This document shows, piece after piece, positions 43,171-50,759 of a stretch of 64,000 bases of DNA (position 1 is the first letter of the stretch; the number at the start of each line of letters is the position of its first letter). The DNA lies in the NCBI RefSeq assembly GCF_014062345.1, contig NZ_JACGLS010000006.1, positions 58,030 through 122,029 on the forward strand, read 5' to 3'. The notes beneath the pieces are model-generated. The model did no database searches, was not told the DNA's origin, and saw nothing but the letters and a program-made list of their open reading frames with translations. The position numbers were made by a program, and so were the translations under genes. The stretch comes from Tenacibaculum pelagium. Lineage in GTDB: Bacteria; Bacteroidota; Bacteroidia; Flavobacteriales; Flavobacteriaceae.

Positions 43171-43710
43171 TTATTTATCTGTTAGTAAATCCTTTAATTT
43201 ATCCCATCTTGGGTCTGTTGAGATTTCTTCTTCAACAGTTTTATTCTCTTTTATTCTTAATTCGTCTAATCTTTTTAAAGCTTCAGATTCCATTGAGCCG
43301 TTTAAAACGTCTGGATGGACTCTTTTAGTCGGAACCGATAAAACAATTAGCTCGTATAAATATTGAGCAACGTTTATTTGATAAGCTTCGTGTGGAAGAA
43401 TCAAAATTTCATCATGTTCGTCATTAAATTCAGGTCCGAATTTAACTACTAATTTCATGCTGCCATCAATTTCTTGATTATATGGCTCGTTAGTAGTGTC
43501 GCAAGGAACATTTACTGTTCCGTTTATTGTAAAAGAAAATTCCATTAAGGTATTCTTTTTTACAAAATCAACATCTGCTTTTAAATTAGCTTCGTTAAAA
43601 TCTTCAAACTGAAAATCTTCAAAGAACTTGTTGTCAATTTGATATTCAAATAAATGACTTCCTTCTTTTAAACCTATAAAAGGTATGTTGAATTCTTTTA
43701 AGTCTTTCAT
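43171..43710 (-). CDS. DUF177 (YceD) protein
   Basis: A 179-residue DUF177 protein, the usual partner of rpmF. In E. coli YceD is linked to 23S rRNA accumulation. The conserved VNVPCDTTNEPYNQEI stretch with its cysteine, and the C-terminal STDPRWDKLKDLL are visible. An exact -7 element (TATCTTTG) lies 23 bp upstream, so it leads the unit. Confidence 0.9.
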   Translation of the reverse strand: MKDLKEFNIPFIGLKEGSHLFEYQIDNKFFEDFQFEDFNEANLKADVDFVKKNTLMEFSFTINGTVNVPCDTTNEPYNQEIDGSMKLVVKFGPEFNDEHDEILILPHEAYQINVAQYLYELIVLSVPTKRVHPDVLNGSMESEALKRLDELRIKENKTVEEEISTDPRWDKLKDLLTDK

Positions 43711-43733
43711 CTACAACTATCAATTTGAGCGTG

Positions 43734-43741
43734 CAAAGATA
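43734..43741 (-). promoter_or_regulatory. Promoter -7 element of DUF177-rpmF
   Basis: TATCTTTG on the minus strand, exact TAnnTTTG match, 23 bp before the ATG at 43710. Confidence 0.6.
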
Positions 43742-43784
43742 TAAAAAATGTTTTTATATTTATATTTTCCCTAAAAAAAATATA

Positions 43785-44819
43785 CTATTTAACTTTTAAT
43801 ACGTTTTCGGTTAGTTTTTTATTCTCTTCTCTATTCTTAAAGATTTGTAATGAGGTGAATAAAGCTTCTTTAAACGATGTAGGGTTTGCTTTGTTTTTAC
43901 CTGCAATATCAAATCCTGTTCCATGATCAGGAGAGGTTCTTACTTTACTTAAGCCTGCTGTAAAATTAACACCATTACCAAATGATAATGTTTTAAAAGG
44001 CGCTAAACCTTGATCGTGATACATGGCTAAAATACCATCAAATTGTTTGTAGGTTTTTGATCCGAAGAATCCATCAGCTGCATAAGGACCAAAAACTAAT
44101 TTACCAGATTCTTTTATTTCATTAATTGTTGGACGTATAATTTCATCATCTTCTTTACCAATAATGCCGTTATCTCCACAATGAGGGTTTAAACCAAGAA
44201 TTGCAATTTTAGGTTTTCTTATGTTAAAATCGCTCTTTAAAGAATTATGCATGGTTTCTACCTTAGACTTTATCAATTCAGGAGTAATAGTTGTTGCTAC
44301 TTCTGATATAGGAATATGACCAGTAATTAAACCGATACGTAATTCATCAGTCATTAAAATCATTAAACTTTTACCATCTAAGTTTTCTTCTAAATACTCA
44401 GTATGTCCAGGGAATTTGAATTCTTCAGATTGTATGTTTTCTTTGCTAATTGGTGCAGTTAATAGAACATCAATATGATTGCTTTTTAAAGCCTTTGTAG
44501 CTGCTGAAAGTGATTTGTAAGCAAATTCGCCACCAATTTCTGTTATTTTGCCAATTTCAATTTTAACTTCTTCTTTCCAGGCATTTAGTAAATTGATTTT
44601 TCCATGAACAATTTTCTCAATATTGTTAATTCCATGAATATTGTTGTTGAAACCTAAAGCTTTTTTGTGATAAGAAATTAATCGATTAGAAGCAAATAAC
44701 ACAGGAGTACAAAACTCAAGCATGCGTTTGTCTTCAAATGTTTTTAAAATAATTTCTATACCAATTCCGTTTATGTCGCCAACTGAAATTCCAACAATAA
44801 TTTTGTTTGTATTGTCCAT
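43785..44819 (-). CDS. pdxA: 4-hydroxythreonine-4-phosphate dehydrogenase
   Basis: A 344-residue PdxA, which oxidises 4-phosphohydroxy-L-threonine in pyridoxal phosphate synthesis. Metal-binding histidines are in FKFPGHTEYLEE, MYHDQGLAPFK and SPDHGTGFDIAGK. The N-terminal GISVGDINGIGIEI and LGLNPHCGDNG motifs are also diagnostic. It is divergent from ribE, and its promoter interlocks with the ribE promoter. Confidence 0.96.
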   Translation of the reverse strand: MDNTNKIIVGISVGDINGIGIEIILKTFEDKRMLEFCTPVLFASNRLISYHKKALGFNNNIHGINNIEKIVHGKINLLNAWKEEVKIEIGKITEIGGEFAYKSLSAATKALKSNHIDVLLTAPISKENIQSEEFKFPGHTEYLEENLDGKSLMILMTDELRIGLITGHIPISEVATTITPELIKSKVETMHNSLKSDFNIRKPKIAILGLNPHCGDNGIIGKEDDEIIRPTINEIKESGKLVFGPYAADGFFGSKTYKQFDGILAMYHDQGLAPFKTLSFGNGVNFTAGLSKVRTSPDHGTGFDIAGKNKANPTSFKEALFTSLQIFKNREENKKLTENVLKVK

Positions 44820-44842
44820 AGTTACTTTAGTGCGTAAAGTTG

Positions 44843-44850
44843 TATTTTTG
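44843..44850 (+). promoter_or_regulatory. Promoter -7 element of ribE
   Basis: TATTTTTG, exact TAnnTTTG match, 30 bp before the ribE ATG. Its -33 region would fall at the start of pdxA. Confidence 0.6.
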
Positions 44851-44857
44851 ATGCAAA

Positions 44858-44865
44858 CAAAAGTA
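44858..44865 (-). promoter_or_regulatory. Promoter -7 element of pdxA
   Basis: TACTTTTG on the minus strand, exact TAnnTTTG match, 38 bp before the pdxA ATG. Only 7 bp separate it from the ribE -7 box on the other strand. Confidence 0.55.
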
Positions 44866-44880
44866 ACTAAAATTTAGAGA

Positions 44881-45468
44881 ATGTTTACTGGAATAATTGA
44901 AACTCTTGGAATTGTAAAGAGTGTAGTTAGAGATAAGGAAAACTTACACTTAACTATAAAAAGTGCTATTACAGATGAATTAAAAATAGATCAGAGTGTA
45001 GCACATAACGGTGTTTGTTTAACGGTTGTTGAAATTGATAATAATGAATATACGGTTACTGCAATTAAAGAAACATTAGATAAAACGAATATTGGCGATT
45101 TAAAAGTTAATGATGAAGTTAATTTAGAAAGAGCAATGAAACTAGGTGCTCGGTTAGACGGACATATCGTTCAAGGACATGTTGATAGAACAGGAGTTTG
45201 TACTCGTATTCAAGATCAAGACGGAAGTACTGTTTTTACTTTTTCATATGATTTTGATGGAAGCAATGTTACTATCGAAAAAGGATCGATTACTGTTAAC
45301 GGAGTTAGTTTAACAGTAGTGAATTCGAAAAAAGAAGAGTTTAGTGTTGCTATTATTCCTTATACATTAAATCATACTACTTTCAAAAACTTTAAAGTTG
45401 GTAGTAAAATAAACCTTGAGTTTGATGTGATTGGAAAGTATGTTGCTAGACTAACTAGTTTAAAATAA
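44881..45468 (+). CDS. ribE: Riboflavin synthase alpha subunit
   Basis: A 195-residue enzyme that dismutates two 6,7-dimethyl-8-ribityllumazines into riboflavin. The N-terminus MFTGIIETLGIV and the two lumazine-binding repeats (residues about 1-97 and 98-190; SVAHNGVCLTVVEI versus SITVNGVSLTVVNS; LDGHIVQGHVD) are diagnostic. Length is normal. No FMN riboswitch was seen in the short leader. Confidence 0.96.
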   Translation: MFTGIIETLGIVKSVVRDKENLHLTIKSAITDELKIDQSVAHNGVCLTVVEIDNNEYTVTAIKETLDKTNIGDLKVNDEVNLERAMKLGARLDGHIVQGHVDRTGVCTRIQDQDGSTVFTFSYDFDGSNVTIEKGSITVNGVSLTVVNSKKEEFSVAIIPYTLNHTTFKNFKVGSKINLEFDVIGKYVARLTSLK

Positions 45469-45550
45469 AATATTTAGTATTTTTACTAATAGAGAAGTGA
45501 CTTAGTAAATGCAAATGTTTCTTAATAATAAATGTTTTAATCCCTTCCAT

Positions 45551-47470
45551 ATGAAAAAATGTATACTGCTGGTATGTTTGATTACTTCAGTTTTTGGATA
45601 TTCTCAAAGAAAATCTATAGCGAATAGGTTTTTTAATGAGTTCGCTTATAAAAAATCTGCAGAATTATATGAATCTATCTATAAAAAAGGAGATACTTCT
45701 AAGGTTGTAGTTAGTAGGTTAGGAGATTCGTACTATTATAATGTTGAGCTTTTAAAGGCAGAGAAATGGTATGCCGAATTAATGAATAAATACGAGTCTA
45801 TAGTGTCGCCTGAGTATATTTTTCGTTATGCGCAAGTATTAAAAAGTAATGGAAAAGTAGAAGAATCAGATGAGTGGTTGGCTAAATTAAGTCAGGTAAA
45901 AAATGAGGATAGCAGACCTAAAGCTTTAGAAGAAAATAAAGATTACTTTATTGATTATACTAATAGAAAGAAAACCTATGTAAATATTAATAATTTATCA
46001 TCCAACACTAAGTATTCTGATTTTGGAGGGTTTCTTTATGGTAACAAACTATATTTCGCTTCAACAAAACCTGAAGGGTCAAAGTTTGATAAAAAACTAT
46101 ATAGTTGGAACGAGCAACCTTTTTTAAATATTTATTCAGCAGAAGAAAGTTTAGATAATGAGCAAAATGTTATAGAGGTTAAAGATGTAAAAAAACTAGA
46201 AGGGATAAATACTCGTTATCATGAATCTAATATTGTTATTACTAAAAATGGTAAAACAATTTATTTTACGAGAAATAATTTTGATGGAGAAAAGGTAACA
46301 AGTGATAAAAATAAAGTTACTAATTTAAAAATTTTTAAAGCAGACAATGTAGCAGGAGAATGGAAAAATGTTAGAGAACTACCTTTTAATTCAGATGATT
46401 TTTCTTGTGGTCATCCAGCTTTAAGTCCAGATGAAAAAACATTGTATTTTGTATCTGATATGAATGGAGGGTTTGGAGCGACTGATATTTATAAAGTCGC
46501 TATTTTGGGTGATGATAATTATGGTGAAGTTGAAAATTTAGGAGCTGTAATTAATACGGAGGCAAGAGAATCTTTTCCTTTTGTAGATATAGATGGAACT
46601 ATGTACTTTTCTTCTGATGGACACCTCGGGTTAGGAGCACTAGATGTGTTTGAGTCAAAACAAATGAACGGAAATTTCACTAAGCCTAAAAATTTAGGAA
46701 CGCCAGTAAACGGACCTTTAGATGATTTTTCTTTTGTGATTAATGATGCAAAATCGAGTGGGTTCTTTTCCTCTAATAGAAAAGGAGGTAAGGGAGATGA
46801 CGATATTTATAGTTTTATTATCTATTTCTGTAAAGAAAATATAAAAGGTATAATTACAGATGTAAAAACAGGTCAGCCAATATCAGATGTTGCAGTTAGG
46901 TTGATTAATGACAAGGGAGAAGAAGTGTTAAAAGAACTTTCAAAAGAAAATGGAAGTTATGTTTTCGAAGATGTAGATTGTGAGAAAACGTTTACGATAG
47001 CAATATCAAAAGAAGGGTATAGAAGTATTCAAAAGAATGCAGAAACTTTAGATGTAAATAATCAATTGATTACAGCAAATGTTGAATTAGAATCATTAAT
47101 TGTAGAAGATCAAATAGTTATTAATCCTATTTATTTTGATTTTGATTTGTATAATATTAGAGAAGATGCTGAGTATGAATTAGAACACATTGTATCAATT
47201 CTTAAAAAACATCCAGATATGGTTATAAAGATCGAGTCTCATACTGATAGTAGAGGTCCGAAAGATTATAATAGAAAACTATCTGATCAAAGAGCTAAAT
47301 CAACTAGAGATTATATTTTAGCAAGAGGAATTAATACTAAACAAATTGAAAGCGCTATTGGTTATGGAGAAGATCAGTTACTCAATGATTGTGACGATTC
47401 AAATCAATGCTCAAAGGAGAAGCATCAAGAAAATAGGCGATCGTATTTTTATATTATAAAGAAGAATTAA
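45551..47470 (+). CDS. OmpA-family protein with TPR, WD40-like and CRD domains (PorE-like)
   Basis: A 639-residue secreted protein, start at 45551 because a signal peptide begins there (MKKCILLVCLITSVFGYSQ). Domain order: TPR-like helices (about residues 20-115), PD40/WD40-like propeller (about 125-420; YFASTKPEG, PALSPDEKTLYFVSDMNGGF, FFSSNRKGGKGDDDIYSF), a carboxypeptidase-regulatory-like domain (about 425-505, IKGIITDVKTGQPISDVAV) and a C-terminal OmpA domain (IKIESHTDSRGP, NRKLSDQRAKSTRDYI). This order matches PorE, the peptidoglycan-binding component of the type 9 secretion system, and its paralogues. No PorP/SprF gene is adjacent here. It ends at a terminator. Confidence 0.9.
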   Translation: MKKCILLVCLITSVFGYSQRKSIANRFFNEFAYKKSAELYESIYKKGDTSKVVVSRLGDSYYYNVELLKAEKWYAELMNKYESIVSPEYIFRYAQVLKSNGKVEESDEWLAKLSQVKNEDSRPKALEENKDYFIDYTNRKKTYVNINNLSSNTKYSDFGGFLYGNKLYFASTKPEGSKFDKKLYSWNEQPFLNIYSAEESLDNEQNVIEVKDVKKLEGINTRYHESNIVITKNGKTIYFTRNNFDGEKVTSDKNKVTNLKIFKADNVAGEWKNVRELPFNSDDFSCGHPALSPDEKTLYFVSDMNGGFGATDIYKVAILGDDNYGEVENLGAVINTEARESFPFVDIDGTMYFSSDGHLGLGALDVFESKQMNGNFTKPKNLGTPVNGPLDDFSFVINDAKSSGFFSSNRKGGKGDDDIYSFIIYFCKENIKGIITDVKTGQPISDVAVRLINDKGEEVLKELSKENGSYVFEDVDCEKTFTIAISKEGYRSIQKNAETLDVNNQLITANVELESLIVEDQIVINPIYFDFDLYNIREDAEYELEHIVSILKKHPDMVIKIESHTDSRGPKDYNRKLSDQRAKSTRDYILARGINTKQIESAIGYGEDQLLNDCDDSNQCSKEKHQENRRSYFYIIKKN

Positions 47471-47475
47471 AAAAG

Positions 47476-47508
47476 AAAACCTACAGTAAATACTGTGGGT
47501 TTTTTATT
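47476..47508 (+). terminator. Terminator after the PorE-like gene
   Basis: AAAACCTACAGTA and TACTGTGGGTTTT pair (one G-T pair) around AA, followed by further T; it starts 6 bp after the stop. Confidence 0.75.
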
Positions 47509-47535
47509 TGGTACAAGTTTAAGGGTGTTTTTATA

Positions 47536-47568
47536 AACAAAAAACCACTTACATTTCTGTAAGTGGTT
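47536..47568 (-). terminator. Terminator after the tRNA gene
   Basis: AACCACTTAC (47543-47552), loop ATTTCT, GTAAGTGGTT (47559-47568). On the minus strand it is followed by a T-rich tract, 11 bp past the tRNA 3' end. Confidence 0.75.
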
Positions 47569-47579
47569 GAATTTAAGAG

Positions 47580-47653
47580 TGGTCCCACGAGGACTCGAAC
47601 CTCGGACCACCTGATTATGAGTCAGGTGCTCTAACCAACTGAGCTATAGGACC
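47580..47653 (-). tRNA. tRNA with CAU anticodon, probably tRNA-Ile2 (lysidine type)
   Basis: A complete cloverleaf on the minus strand: acceptor GGTCCTA/TGGGACC with discriminator A, D-arm GCTCAGTTGGTTAGAGC, anticodon stem CCTGA/TCAGG with loop CTCATAA (anticodon CAT), T-arm CGAGG-TTCGAGT-CCTCG. The 3' CCA is not encoded. A CAT anticodon may mean elongator Met, initiator Met or Ile2. The first pair is G-C, so it is not an initiator by the usual 1-72 mismatch rule. The C4-G69 and C5-G68 pairs are the acceptor-stem elements used by TilS to recognise tRNA-Ile2, whereas E. coli elongator Met has U4-A69 and A5-U68. Ile2 is therefore favoured. Confidence 0.9.
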
Positions 47654-47704
47654 CTTAAATTTTGACTGCAAAAATAAAAACTTTTTTAAATAAAAAGCAA
47701 TTTT

Positions 47705-48709
47705 TTACACTTTTCTGCTCATTAAATTTTCACCAAACATACGTAGACCTTCTTTGGAAGCAGCATCTATGTTTAGGTGGGTTAGACTCTCGAAAGACTT
47801 ATTGGTGTAATACTCAATAAGTTCGTGGGTGTAATTAGGTATATTATTCTTTGCGAAAATAGTAGAAACGGCTGCTATTTTTTCTGAATTATTTTTTTGT
47901 TTTTTATTGTAAAGGGTGTAAAGTTGCTCTTTATCTTCATCATTTGCTACTTCTAATGACTTTAAATAAAGAAAAGTTTTCTTGTTTTCGATAATATCAC
48001 CACCCACTTGCTTACCAAAAGTTTCTGGGTCGCCAAAAGTATCTAGGTAATCATCTTGTAGCTGAAAAGCAATTCCAAGGTTTAATCCATAGTTGTATAA
48101 ATGCTGTGCTTGTTCTTCATCAGCTTCGGCAACAATAGCTCCCATTTTTAACGCAGCAGCCACTAAAACAGAAGTTTTAAGTGTAATCATTTTAATGTAC
48201 TCATCAATAGTAACATCGTTTCTTGTTTCAAAGTCTACATCTAATTGTTGTCCGTCACAAACTTCAAGTGCAGTTTTGCTAAATAATTGTGCTAATTTTT
48301 GAAATACTAAAGGAGAATAATTTTCGAAATACTGATATGCTAAGATTAACATAGCGTCACCAGAAAGAATTCCAGTGTTAATATCCCATTTTTCATGAAC
48401 GGTTTCGTGTCCTCTTCTTAGTGGAGCATCGTCCATTATATCGTCATGTACTAAAGTAAAGTTATGAAAAACTTCAACAGCTAATGCTGCTGGTAGCGCT
48501 TTTTTGTAATCTCCTGAAAAAATATCTGAAGCAATGAGAGTTAATACAGGTCGGATTCTTTTTCCTCCTAATTGTAATATATAATCTATTGGTTCGTAAA
48601 GATTTTTAGGTTCTTTGATTAACTTTTGAGATGATAAATAAGTTAAAAAGTCTGATTGATATTGAAGTATGTCCAAATCTGAAATTTTTTGTAAAAATAA
48701 GACAAACAT
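47705..48709 (-). CDS. Polyprenyl diphosphate synthase
   Basis: A 334-residue trans-prenyltransferase that elongates isoprenoid diphosphates. The two Asp-rich motifs are LVHDDIMDDAPLRRG (FARM) and FQLQDDYLDTFGD (SARM), with GGKRIRPVLTL near the N-terminus. Chain length (farnesyl, geranylgeranyl, or octaprenyl for menaquinone) cannot be fixed by eye. The ATG at 48709 gives an 11-residue hydrophobic start (MFVLFLQKISD) before DILQYQ, where relatives normally begin; a TTG at 48676 is a possible true start. Confidence 0.93.
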   Translation of the reverse strand: MFVLFLQKISDLDILQYQSDFLTYLSSQKLIKEPKNLYEPIDYILQLGGKRIRPVLTLIASDIFSGDYKKALPAALAVEVFHNFTLVHDDIMDDAPLRRGHETVHEKWDINTGILSGDAMLILAYQYFENYSPLVFQKLAQLFSKTALEVCDGQQLDVDFETRNDVTIDEYIKMITLKTSVLVAAALKMGAIVAEADEEQAQHLYNYGLNLGIAFQLQDDYLDTFGDPETFGKQVGGDIIENKKTFLYLKSLEVANDEDKEQLYTLYNKKQKNNSEKIAAVSTIFAKNNIPNYTHELIEYYTNKSFESLTHLNIDAASKEGLRMFGENLMSRKV

Positions 48710-48750
48710 AAATTCTATTTATAATGGAATGTTAAAAAATTATTAAAACT

Positions 48751-48782
48751 CAGGAAACTTTTTTTGTTTCTAAAGTTTCCTG
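48751..48782. promoter_or_regulatory. Inverted repeat, candidate TetR operator
   Basis: CAGGAAACTTT (48751-48761) and AAAGTTTCCTG (48772-48782) form a perfect 11-bp inverted repeat with a 10-bp spacer. It overlaps the -33 box (48763-48766) and the spacer of the promoter of the TetR/RND operon, the ideal place for repressor binding. Confidence 0.7.
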
Positions 48783-48793
48783 CTGTATCTTTG
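48763..48793 (+). promoter_or_regulatory. Promoter of the TetR-RND efflux operon
   Basis: TTTG (48763-48766), 19 bp spacer, TATCTTTG (48786-48793): both boxes are exact. It lies 10 bp before the tetR ATG, so the leader is very short. Confidence 0.75.
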
Positions 48794-48803
48794 CCCTCGA
48801 ATT

Positions 48804-49406
48804 ATGAAGAATAAAATTTTAGAAAAGGCAGGAGAGATGTTTTTAAACTACGGGTTTAAAAGCGTAACGATGGATGATATTGCGAATGAATTAGCAATAT
48901 CTAAAAAAACACTTTACAAGTATTTTTCAAATAAAGCAGATTTAGTTGATGATTCTATTGTTGCTGTTCAGAAAGCAATAGATGATACAATTATGTTTAT
49001 AAAAGAACAAAAGCATAATGCTATTGAAGAGGAGTTTGCTGTTAAAGCAGTTTTTAAAGAGATGTTTAAGAATGCAAAGACATCTCCAATGTTTCAATTA
49101 AAAAAATATTTTCCAGAATCATATACAAATCTTGTTGAAAGAGAGGTTTGTATGTTTCGTGAATGTAATACAGATAATTTAGAAAAAGGAATAGAACAAG
49201 GGTTGTATAGACCAGAGATAAATAAAGATTTAGTTACTAACTTTTACTTTACATTAATTTTTGGGGTATTTGATAGTGATAATTATGGAGAAAAAATGGA
49301 TGAATTAATGAAGGTAGAATATCAGATTTTGGAATATCATATAAGAGCTATTGCTACTAAAAAAGGAATTGAAGTATTAGAAAATCAATTAGAAATTAAT
49401 AAATAA
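48804..49406 (+). CDS. TetR/AcrR-family repressor of the efflux operon
   Basis: A 200-residue TetR-type regulator. The HTH is at about residues 8-48 (AGEMFLNYGFKSVTMDDIA, then ELAISKKTLYKYFSNKADL). The ligand-binding C-terminal part is variable. It lies 2 bp before the tolC-like gene, so repressor and pump share one transcript from the promoter at 48763-48793. A perfect 11-bp inverted repeat over that promoter suggests autorepression. The inducer is unknown. Confidence 0.94.
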   Translation: MKNKILEKAGEMFLNYGFKSVTMDDIANELAISKKTLYKYFSNKADLVDDSIVAVQKAIDDTIMFIKEQKHNAIEEEFAVKAVFKEMFKNAKTSPMFQLKKYFPESYTNLVEREVCMFRECNTDNLEKGIEQGLYRPEINKDLVTNFYFTLIFGVFDSDNYGEKMDELMKVEYQILEYHIRAIATKKGIEVLENQLEINK

Positions 49407-49408
49407 CG

Positions 49409-50752
49409 ATGTATAAAAATAAAATTTTAATTTTTTGCTTTTTCTTGATAGGAGTGTTACAAGCTCAGGAAAAGGAAATGAGCTTATCCATGAAGCAGGC
49501 TGTGGATTATGCAATAAAAAATAGCTATAGTAACAAAGTTGCTTTAAATGATATTGAAACTGCAAAGCAACGTAAATGGGAAACAACAACCATTGGTTTA
49601 CCACAGATAAGTGGAAAAGTTGATTATAAAAACTGGTTAAAACAACAAATTTCTCTATTGCCAGGAGAAATTGCTGGAGGAGCTCCTGGGACTTTTGTTC
49701 CAGTTACTTTTGGAACTCAACAGACGATGGACGCTTCTGTTACTTTAAATCAGTTATTATTTGATGGGTCATATTTGGTAGGATTACAATCAGCTAAAAC
49801 CTATTTGAAAATATCAGAACAAGCAAAGGAGAAAACTGAGTTAGCTACGAGAGAGGCAGTAATTAACGCTTATGGTAATGTTTTAGTTGCTCAAGAGCGT
49901 ATAAATATTTTAAAAGAGAATAAGAAAACAGTAGATCGCCAATTAAGAGGAGCAAAAGAAGGATTCAAAGAAGGTTTAACAGAAGAAGAGACTATTGAGC
50001 AATTTGAAATTACTCAAGGTAATATTATTAGTCAGCAAAGAAATGCTGATAGAAATAAGGTTATCGCTTATCAAATGTTAAACTTATCACTTGGTAACCC
50101 TATTAACACCAAATTAAATTTAACTGATTCATTAGATGATTTAGTAGTGACTAATACAGATTTAAATTTATTAACAAAAACCTTTGACCTAGAAAAGCAT
50201 ATAGATTTAAGAATAGCTGAGAATGATAGAGAGAGTAAGCGTTTATTAATGAAGTTAGAAAAGAGTAAGTATTTACCAACATTATCTGCATTTGTAAATT
50301 ATGGAGCTAATGCAAACTCAGACTCTTTTACGTTTACAAATGGTGACCAAAAATGGTTTGATTATTCTTTATTAGGGGTGAGCTTAAATGTGCCAATTTT
50401 TAGCTCTTTCGGTAAAAAAGCTAAAGTTAAACAAGCAACAATTGCTTTAGAAAGTGCAGATATTCGTTTGGCAGAGATTAAACAGAAATTAAGTTTACAA
50501 GCAGAACAAGCTCAAAGTAACTATGAGTTAAGTATAGCGAATTACGAAACAGCTAAAAAGAATTTAGCGTTAGCTACTCGAATAGAAAGAAAACAAAAAA
50601 TAAAATTTGATGAAGGGGTAACTACAAGTATAGATTTATTAGCTACTCGTAATCAGCTGTATTCACAGCAAAACAATTATTTGCAATCGATATTAAATAT
50701 TATTTCAAATAAAGCAAAATTAGAAAACGCATTAAATATTTCAATAAAATAA
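49409..50752 (+). CDS. TolC-family outer-membrane efflux protein
   Basis: A 447-residue protein with a signal peptide (ending VLQAQ) and two OEP repeats of long helices (about residues 25-230 and 240-445), e.g. LSMKQAVDYAIKNSY, AKTYLKISEQAKEKTELATRE and NYELSIANYETAKKNLAL. It is the outer-membrane channel of the RND pump encoded by the next two genes (7 and 23 bp gaps). Confidence 0.95.
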   Translation: MYKNKILIFCFFLIGVLQAQEKEMSLSMKQAVDYAIKNSYSNKVALNDIETAKQRKWETTTIGLPQISGKVDYKNWLKQQISLLPGEIAGGAPGTFVPVTFGTQQTMDASVTLNQLLFDGSYLVGLQSAKTYLKISEQAKEKTELATREAVINAYGNVLVAQERINILKENKKTVDRQLRGAKEGFKEGLTEEETIEQFEITQGNIISQQRNADRNKVIAYQMLNLSLGNPINTKLNLTDSLDDLVVTNTDLNLLTKTFDLEKHIDLRIAENDRESKRLLMKLEKSKYLPTLSAFVNYGANANSDSFTFTNGDQKWFDYSLLGVSLNVPIFSSFGKKAKVKQATIALESADIRLAEIKQKLSLQAEQAQSNYELSIANYETAKKNLALATRIERKQKIKFDEGVTTSIDLLATRNQLYSQQNNYLQSILNIISNKAKLENALNISIK

Positions 50753-50759
50753 TCAACTA

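Noticed and set aside
44820..44880. FMN riboswitch before ribE
   Set aside because: The space is 61 bp and the leader from the -7 box is about 25 bases, far too short for the aptamer.
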